Below, piece by piece: positions 1 to 3,734 of a stretch of 5,004 nt of DNA. The stretch lies in the NCBI GenBank assembly GCA_025360945.1, contig JANYBE010000338.1, positions 1 to 5,004 on the forward strand, in the 5' to 3' direction. Within the stretch, counting starts at the first letter, position 1; every line of letters begins with the position of its first letter. The stretch comes from Rhizobacter sp. (GTDB lineage Bacteria; Pseudomonadota; Gammaproteobacteria; Burkholderiales; Burkholderiaceae_C). Both the position numbers and the translations under genes were made by a program. The notes under the pieces are model-generated. The model ran no database searches. It had not been told where the DNA came from and saw nothing but the letters and a program-made list of their open reading frames with translations.

Positions 1-580
1 CGGCATCGTCGACACACCGCCAGATCAGGCCGATGCGCTGCGCTTCTTCGGCCGCGAGCTTGTCGCCGGTCATCGCCAGCGCCAGCGCGTTCGCGCGTCC
101 GACCAGTCGCGGCAACAGCCAAGTGCCGCCGGCGTCGGGCACCAGGCCGATCTTCGAGAACGCCTGGATGAAGCTTGCCGAGCGCGCCGCGATGACAATG
201 TCGCAGCCGAGCGCGATACTCGCGCCCGCGCCCGCCGCGACACCGTTGACCGCGGCGATCACCGGCACCGGCATCCCGCGCAAGCGCAAGGCCAACGGCT
301 TGTAGAAGCGCTCGATCACGTTGCCGACGTCGGTCGGCTTTGCGCCGGGCGTGAGATCGGCCGCGACGGCCGAATCGGCCAGATCCTGTCCGGCGCAAAA
401 GCCGCGGCCCGCACCGGTGAGCACCAGACAGCGCACGGTGCTGTCCGCCTCGGCAGCGCTCAACGCCGCCGCCAGTTCCTCGTGCATCGCCGAGGTGAAG
501 CTGTTCAGGGCCTTCGGCCGGTTCAACGTGATCGTGCGCACCGCGCCTTCCTGCGCGACCAGCACCAATGCATCCGACAT
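1..580 (-). CDS. paaG: PaaG-type 2-(1,2-epoxy-1,2-dihydrophenyl)acetyl-CoA isomerase, 3' end outside window
   Basis: This is a cytoplasmic crotonase-fold enzyme of aerobic phenylacetate degradation. The family isomerises ring-1,2-epoxyphenylacetyl-CoA to the oxepin-CoA that PaaZ then opens. The reading frame starts at ATG 580-578 and stays open to the left edge, giving 193 residues; family members are about 260, so roughly 70 C-terminal residues are missing. Visible motifs are LNRPKALNSF (residues 19-28), the oxyanion-hole segment GRGFCAGQDL (58-67), the second oxyanion segment NGVAAGAGAS (112-121), and GLVPDAGGTWLLPR (145-158). Asp149 sits where the catalytic Asp of PaaG lies. The combination of GRGFCAGQDL and GLVPDAGGTW marks PaaG rather than a generic enoyl-CoA hydratase. 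A good Shine-Dalgarno, AAGGGG (592-587), lies 6 nt upstream of the ATG. The gene diverges from the MFS gene and has an operator-like palindrome about 40 bp upstream. The alternative is another crotonase such as PaaF or PaaB2-like, which I consider unlikely. Confidence 0.92.
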   Translation of the reverse strand, partial: MSDALVLVAQEGAVRTITLNRPKALNSFTSAMHEELAAALSAAEADSTVRCLVLTGAGRGFCAGQDLADSAVAADLTPGAKPTDVGNVIERFYKPLALRLRGMPVPVIAAVNGVAAGAGASIALGCDIVIAARSASFIQAFSKIGLVPDAGGTWLLPRLVGRANALALAMTGDKLAAEEAQRIGLIWRCVDDA

Positions 581-616
581 GACTCGCCCCTTGTGATGGA
601 CCGGCAAACATCCTCG

Positions 617-630
617 ACCGACCGGTCAGT
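617..630. promoter_or_regulatory. Operator-like palindrome, probable PaaR/TetR-type site
   Basis: ACCGACCGGTCAGT is a 14-bp inverted repeat centred on ACC|GGT with a single mismatched pair. Read on the minus strand it is ACTGACCGGTCGGT. TetR-family PaaR repressors of Betaproteobacteria are known to act at ACCGACC/GGTCGGT-type palindromes ahead of paa genes; this is recalled, not searched. It lies 37 bp upstream of the paaG start, within the only divergent gap in the window. A further half-site, ACCGACT (minus strand), follows at about 639-645, next to a -10-like TAGACT at 638-633 on the minus strand. The repressor gene is not in the window. The site could serve paaG alone or also the divergent MFS gene. 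Confidence 0.55.
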
Positions 631-762
631 AAAGTCTAGTCGGTCTGGGCGCGGCCGGGCACGACCGACGGCTTCGGGTTTTCCCGTGCAGCACGCCATC
701 GCGAAGAGGCCGGCTACGCGCTGGTCGCTGCGCTGCGCAACCCGACGACAATCGACGACTCG

Positions 763-2379
763 ATGAGTCTGCCGCCGCCACTTCCATCTGCCGCGCCAGC
801 CGCGTCACCCTCTTCACCGTGGAGCGCCTTGCGTCACGCGCCATTCCGCGGTCTGTGGCAAAGCGGTGGGGCGTATTTCATCGGCAACGCGATGCAGGCC
901 ATGGCAGCGTCCTGGATGATGGTCGAGCTCACCGGCTCGTCGTTCCTCGCCGCCCTGGTGCAGACCGCGGTGTTCCTGCCGATGTTTTTGTTCGCACTGC
1001 CGGCCGGCGTGCTCGCCGACACCACGGACCGGCGCCGCCTGATCCTGGTCGCGCTAATGGTTCAGGCATGCACCGCGTCGCTCCTCGCGGCACTGGTGAT
1101 GGCGGGCCTCGCGGGGCCGAGTTCGCTTCTGTTCCTGATCTTCGTGGCCGGCAGCTGCACCGCGGTGCTTTCGCCGGCGTGGAACTCGGCCATCGGCGAC
1201 TCGGTACCGCGCGCCGAACTGCCGCAGGCTATCGTCGCCGTGGCGATCGCCTACAACGCCGCGCGCGCGCTCGGCCCGGCGCTGGCCGGCGTCGTGTTCG
1301 CGCAATTGGGCGCGGGTTGGATCTTCGTGATCGCGGTGGCGACCACGCTCACGATGCTTGCCGGCATCCGGCGCTGGCCGCCGCGCCCGCACCCGCCCTC
1401 TAGGCTGCCCGCGGAGCGGCTGTGGGGTGGCATTCTGAGTGCGCTGCGGTTCGCACGTCATTCGCGGGTCATCCTCGCGCAACTCGTGCGCACCGTGGCC
1501 TACAGCGCTGCCGGCTCGGCGTTGTGGGCGCTGCTGCCCGTGATCGGCCAGCGCCAGCTCGGTCTGGGCGCCGAGGGCTTTGGCCTGCTGATGGGTTGCC
1601 TCGGTACCGGCGCGGTCTGTGCCGGACTCGTGATCGGCCGGCTGCGCGCCAGCGCCGGGCTCGAGCCGCTGGTGCGCACTGGCTGTGTCGTCTTCGCGCT
1701 GGTGATGCTGGTCGCCGCGTTTTCGCGCCAGCGATTGCTGGTCTACGCCGCGTTGCTCTTCGGTGGCGGCGCGTGGATGGCGGTGATGTCGACCTTCAAC
1801 ACCGCGACTCAGACCAGCGCACCACCCTGGGTGCGCGCCCGCGCAACGGCAATGCACACCTTGTGCGCGCTGGGCTCGTTCGCTATCGGTTCGGCCTTCT
1901 GGGGCGCGATCGCCAGCCTGTTCGGGCTGCCCACCGCGTTGTGCGCCGCGGCGCTGTGCATGGCCAGTGGGTTGATGCTGGCGCGGCCGTTCCCGCTGCG
2001 CATGGGCGGCACGACCGAGGTAAGCCCAGTTGCGCCTTGGGAGGACCTGTTCGTCGCGCAGGAGCCCGAACCGGAGGCTGGCCCCGTCGCGGTCGAGATC
2101 GGCTACCGCATCCGACCCGAGGAGACCGCGGCGTTCCTCGAGGCGGTGAGCCAGCTGCGGGCGCCGCGCCGGCGCGATGGCGCGACGATCTGGCGTCTGT
2201 ATCGCGACCTGGGCGACCCGTCGCGCTATGTCGAACGCTTCATCGTGACCTCGTGGGCCGACTACCTGCACCAGCGCGCCCGCGCTACGGTCGCCGACCA
2301 CGAGCTAGAGCTGGTCGTGCGTGGCTTCATGCTTGAAGGCGAGGCAGTGACGACGCAACATTACATTGCCGAGCGCTGA
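763..2379 (+). CDS. MFS_3-family (EntS-like) major facilitator transporter with C-terminal soluble domain
   Basis: This is a predicted inner-membrane exporter of 538 residues, a normal length for the MFS_3 / transmembrane secretion effector family (PF05977) as recalled. Residues about 20-415 are strongly hydrophobic, with segments consistent with about 12 helices. The N-terminal FRGLWQSGGAYFIGNAMQ and the motif-A-like loop GVLADTTDRRR (about residues 82-92) are typical of the family. Residues about 441-535 form a soluble extension with the family pattern RRDGATIW...DPSRYVERF...SWADYL...TVADHE, which resembles a dimeric alpha/beta-barrel fold. The ATG at 763 was chosen because the next Met lies inside helix 1. 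However, no convincing Shine-Dalgarno precedes it, and the frame is open upstream to a stop at 637-639 without an ATG or GTG. The substrate cannot be told from sequence. The gene is divergent from paaG and may share its regulatory gap; a 97-residue gene follows 141 bp downstream. Confidence 0.88.
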   Translation: MSLPPPLPSAAPAASPSSPWSALRHAPFRGLWQSGGAYFIGNAMQAMAASWMMVELTGSSFLAALVQTAVFLPMFLFALPAGVLADTTDRRRLILVALMVQACTASLLAALVMAGLAGPSSLLFLIFVAGSCTAVLSPAWNSAIGDSVPRAELPQAIVAVAIAYNAARALGPALAGVVFAQLGAGWIFVIAVATTLTMLAGIRRWPPRPHPPSRLPAERLWGGILSALRFARHSRVILAQLVRTVAYSAAGSALWALLPVIGQRQLGLGAEGFGLLMGCLGTGAVCAGLVIGRLRASAGLEPLVRTGCVVFALVMLVAAFSRQRLLVYAALLFGGGAWMAVMSTFNTATQTSAPPWVRARATAMHTLCALGSFAIGSAFWGAIASLFGLPTALCAAALCMASGLMLARPFPLRMGGTTEVSPVAPWEDLFVAQEPEPEAGPVAVEIGYRIRPEETAAFLEAVSQLRAPRRRDGATIWRLYRDLGDPSRYVERFIVTSWADYLHQRARATVADHELELVVRGFMLEGEAVTTQHYIAER

Positions 2380-2520
2380 ACCCACAGGCAATCCCCTAGG
2401 TCCTCCTAAGTCCCTTATCCGCGGGTTGCCGCCGGGACACAATCGGGCGAAGATCGCGCCCGGCGCTTGTCCGTCGCCGCCGCGCCGCGTCGGATTCGGA
2501 CGATCCCCCACTAGGCCACC

Positions 2521-2814
2521 ATGGAACCGACATACTTCGCGCAGTACCGTGGCTTCGAGTTCCGATGCTCGCCCGAGCGGCTCGGCGAACATGCGTTCGC
2601 GCCGCGGCTGGTGATCTTCGACGCCAACGACTCGGTTGCGCTCGAGATTCCGGTGCACGTGCCGGCGCACCCGTACGAGAGCCCGACCGCTGCAGCGCAC
2701 CATGCGTTCGCATTCGGTCGCCGCTGGGTCGATGGCGGCTACAACCTGGCCGACCTTCCCGAAGGCACCGAGCCGCGCGTCATCGATCAATCGCTGCCGC
2801 TGCTGCCGCGCTGA
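2521..2814 (+). CDS. Hypothetical 97-residue protein
   Basis: I do not recognise the family. The protein is small and soluble, with no signal peptide, membrane helix or cysteine pair. Its single Cys lies near residue 16 in FEFRCSPERL. The first half looks beta-rich (YFAQYRGFEFRC, RLVIFDANDSVALEIPVHV). The second half has HPYESPTAAAHHAFAFGRRWVDGGYNL, a likely helix ending in the GRRWVDGG turn seen at the end of several short betaproteobacterial hypothetical proteins. Coding status is supported by protein-like composition, GC-rich third positions and a stop just before a small hairpin. Start ATG 2521 has only a weak AGG at 2513-2515 upstream. It lies in the same direction as the MFS gene but is separated by 141 bp, so it is probably transcribed on its own. 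The overlapping alternative frames here look like shadows. Confidence 0.7.
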   Translation: MEPTYFAQYRGFEFRCSPERLGEHAFAPRLVIFDANDSVALEIPVHVPAHPYESPTAAAHHAFAFGRRWVDGGYNLADLPEGTEPRVIDQSLPLLPR

Positions 2815-2818
2815 GCCG

Positions 2819-2833
2819 CCACCCAGCGGGTGG
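2819..2833 (+). other. Short inverted repeat just after the 97-residue gene
   Basis: CCACCC-agc-GGGTGG is a perfect 6-bp stem with a 3-nt loop, beginning 5 nt after the stop codon at 2812-2814. An outer GCC/GGC pair (2815-2817 with 2837-2839) could lengthen the stem through a bulge. There is no T-run after it, so it does not fit a standard intrinsic terminator. It may still stabilise the mRNA end or be chance in GC-rich DNA. Confidence 0.25.
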
Positions 2834-2885
2834 GAAGGCAGGCTCGACCGCCGGGATACCCCCTAGACTGCCAGTGCGTTTTGTA

Positions 2886-2904
2886 CGCCATCGCACAGAT
2901 GGCG
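2886..2904 (+). other. Inverted repeat in the leader of the first HMA-like gene
   Basis: CGCCATC-gcaca-GATGGCG is a perfect 7-bp stem with a 5-nt loop, 49 bp before the ATG at 2953. It follows the sequence ATACCCCCTAGACTG at 2856-2870. As DNA it could be an operator; as RNA it could be a leader hairpin. Neither can be decided from sequence, and I recognise no known metal-regulator box. Confidence 0.3.
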
Positions 2905-2928
2905 GCAGAAAGAGCTGGCATCGTTATG

Positions 2929-2947
2929 TGGAGATCCACTCCAAAGG
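2929..2947 (+). promoter_or_regulatory. Shine-Dalgarno of the first HMA-like gene with an abutting hairpin
   Basis: AAAGG at 2943-2947 lies 5 nt before ATG 2953 and decides this start over the upstream in-frame ATGs at 2830, 2899 and 2926. The perfect 5-bp inverted repeat TGGAG-atcca-CTCCA (2929-2943) ends on the first base of this ribosome-binding site, so folding could affect its access. The hairpin is short and may be chance; the ribosome-binding site itself is convincing. Confidence 0.5.
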
Positions 2948-2952
2948 TCCCC

Positions 2953-3213
2953 ATGATTGCCTTCAGAGTGATGGACATGTTCTCCTGCCGCTCGATGGGC
3001 GCCATCACCAAATCGGTGAAGGCGCTGGACCACGACGCCACGGTGCGCGTCGACATCGCCAGACACTGGGTCGAAATCGAATCCGGCTGGGCGCAGGCGT
3101 CGGAACTGAGCGACGCCATCGGTCAGGCCGGTTTCACGCCCGAGCCCGTGCGTCCCGCGATACCCAAGATATCGTTTGCAGGGGACGTCGATGTTTTCCT
3201 TCCAATTGACTGA
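2953..3213 (+). CDS. HMA-domain (CopZ-like) protein with degenerate metal site, copy 1
   Basis: The protein has 86 residues. Residues 1-66 match the small heavy-metal-associated (ferredoxin-like) fold of metallochaperones: MIAFRVMD (strand 1), the metal loop (9-15), GAITKSVKAL (helix 1), ATVRVDIARHWVEIES (strands 2-3), ELSDAIGQAGFTPEPV (helix 2 and strand 4). Normal relatives carry MTCGHC in the loop and bind Cu(I) or another soft metal through two Cys. Here the loop reads MFSCRSM: Ser11 and Ser14 sit at the two Cys positions and the only Cys is Cys12. Canonical two-Cys binding is therefore lost, and the present function is unknown. The start at 2953 is set by AAAGG at 2943-2947 and by the start of the fold. 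The last 20 residues (67-86) lie beyond the usual domain and are encoded over the ribosome-binding site and start of the next gene. No P-type ATPase or CueR-type regulator is in the window. Confidence 0.75.
   Translation: MIAFRVMDMFSCRSMGAITKSVKALDHDATVRVDIARHWVEIESGWAQASELSDAIGQAGFTPEPVRPAIPKISFAGDVDVFLPID
3180..3185 (+). promoter_or_regulatory. Shine-Dalgarno of the second HMA-like gene, inside the first
   Basis: AGGGGA lies 5 nt before ATG 3191 and falls within the last codons of the first HMA-like gene. It favours ATG 3191 over the in-frame ATG at 3176. Its location inside an upstream coding region, with a 23-bp gene overlap, fits translational coupling of the pair. Confidence 0.6.
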
Positions 3214-3454
3214 TGCGGCATGCGGGCGCTCGGCCCAGGTCATCACGAACGCAGTGCAAGCGATCGAGCGCGGCGCCAAGTTGAGAATCGACTTTGCGGC
3301 GCACCGCGGCGCCGTCGAGTCGAACCTCGTGAGGCACCCTCGCCCATGGGTCATGCAACGCATCGACTACAAGCCGGAGGCCTTCGGCAACTCAGCGCTG
3401 ACGTTGCTTCCCTGGTCGGCGTGCCGTCCTCACGCCGTCTCGGTCATTCGTTGA
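3191..3454 (+). CDS. HMA-domain-like protein with degenerate metal site, copy 2 (possibly decaying)
   Basis: The protein has 87 residues and is a paralogue of the gene before it. Residues 1-44 of both align without gaps, with 16 of 44 identical by my count (shared M, F, D, R-S, I-T, V, A, A, R-D, A-H, E-S). The metal loop is AACGRSA: Cys11 keeps the first Cys position of CGHC, but the second is Ser14, as in copy 1. The second half is poor. Where helix 2 should be there is NLVRHPRPWVMQRID, with two prolines, before a recognisable YKPEAF (60-65) matching FTPEPV of copy 1. The tail (66-87, with Cys78) matches nothing I know. A good ribosome-binding site supports expression, while the broken helix suggests relaxed selection or an early pseudogene. 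It is probably co-transcribed with copy 1. Confidence 0.6.
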   Translation: MFSFQLTDAACGRSAQVITNAVQAIERGAKLRIDFAAHRGAVESNLVRHPRPWVMQRIDYKPEAFGNSALTLLPWSACRPHAVSVIR

Positions 3455-3473
3455 AGCCCGCGGTGCTTTTGAC

Positions 3474-3495
3474 CGGTCGTCGAGGCCGACGACTG
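3474..3495 (+). other. Hairpin between the second HMA-like gene and the zinc-ribbon gene
   Basis: GTCGTCG-aggc-CGACGAC (3476-3493) is a perfect 7-bp stem with a 4-nt loop. It extends by a G-T and a C-G pair to nine pairs over 3474-3495. It lies 20 nt after the stop of the HMA-like gene and 20 nt before the next ATG. With no following T-run it is not a classical terminator. It could be an mRNA-stability or processing element that separates the two genes. Confidence 0.4.
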
Positions 3496-3515
3496 CGCGA
3501 AGGCACGTTCCCTCA

Positions 3516-3734
3516 ATGAGTGTCGTCGCGAATCCCTATCGCTGCCGTCGATGCGGCGCCACCAGCTATGTCCGGATGGTCCAGCGTGATCCCGGTGGTG
3601 CGATGACCTACGGCGATCGGTACCGGTGCTCGGGCTGCCCGCTGACCTTCATAGACCCGAAGGAATGGCATCAATCCACCCGTGACACCCACGGCGATGA
3701 CGACGGCGCAAGAGAAAGCGTGACGACGAACTGA
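3516..3734 (+). CDS. Small zinc-ribbon protein
   Basis: The protein has 72 residues and is probably cytoplasmic. Two CxxC knuckles, YRCRRC (Cys10, Cys13) and YRCSGC (Cys38, Cys41), are spaced 24 residues apart as in a four-Cys zinc ribbon. The intervening GATSYVRMVQRDPGGAM and the following PLTFIDPKEW are like small uncharacterised betaproteobacterial zinc-ribbon proteins, as recalled. The last 20 residues are polar and acidic (HGDDDGARES) and look disordered. The ATG at 3516 is preceded by GAAGG at 3499-3503, a rather long 12-nt spacing. The 3' end overlaps the convergent signalling gene by 64 bp, and the disordered tail is exactly the part encoded there. Role unknown; nucleic-acid binding, metal storage or protein contact are all possible. 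Confidence 0.75.
   Translation: MSVVANPYRCRRCGATSYVRMVQRDPGGAMTYGDRYRCSGCPLTFIDPKEWHQSTRDTHGDDDGARESVTTN

Noticed and set aside
33..596. Plus-strand open frames opposite paaG
   Set aside because: They have low-complexity Ala/Ser/Pro content, whereas the minus strand encodes PaaG motifs throughout.
1054..2301. 415-codon minus-strand open frame opposite the transporter
   Set aside because: Its protein is rich in Arg, Ala, Gln and His with no recognisable domain, while the plus strand here encodes a clear membrane transporter. It is a GC-bias shadow.
2415..2443. Sigma-70-like promoter TTATCC - 17 nt - CACAAT before the 97-residue gene
   Set aside because: The -35 matches only 3 of 6 and the -10 4 of 6, which is too weak to annotate.
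2830..2952. Longer first HMA-like protein starting at ATG 2830, 2899 or 2926
   Set aside because: The extra N-terminus lies outside the HMA fold and covers leader sequence. AAAGG is correctly placed only for ATG 2953.
2863..3363. Minus-strand open frames across the HMA-like genes
   Set aside because: The plus strand has ribosome-binding sites and a paralogous HMA fold in both genes. The minus-strand product shows no domain or internal repeat.
3471..3478. GACCGGTC as a second PaaR-like operator
   Set aside because: Only the 8-bp core matches the 620-627 site. The flanks TTT and GTC do not continue the ACC/GGT arms, and an 8-bp palindrome is easily found by chance at this GC content.
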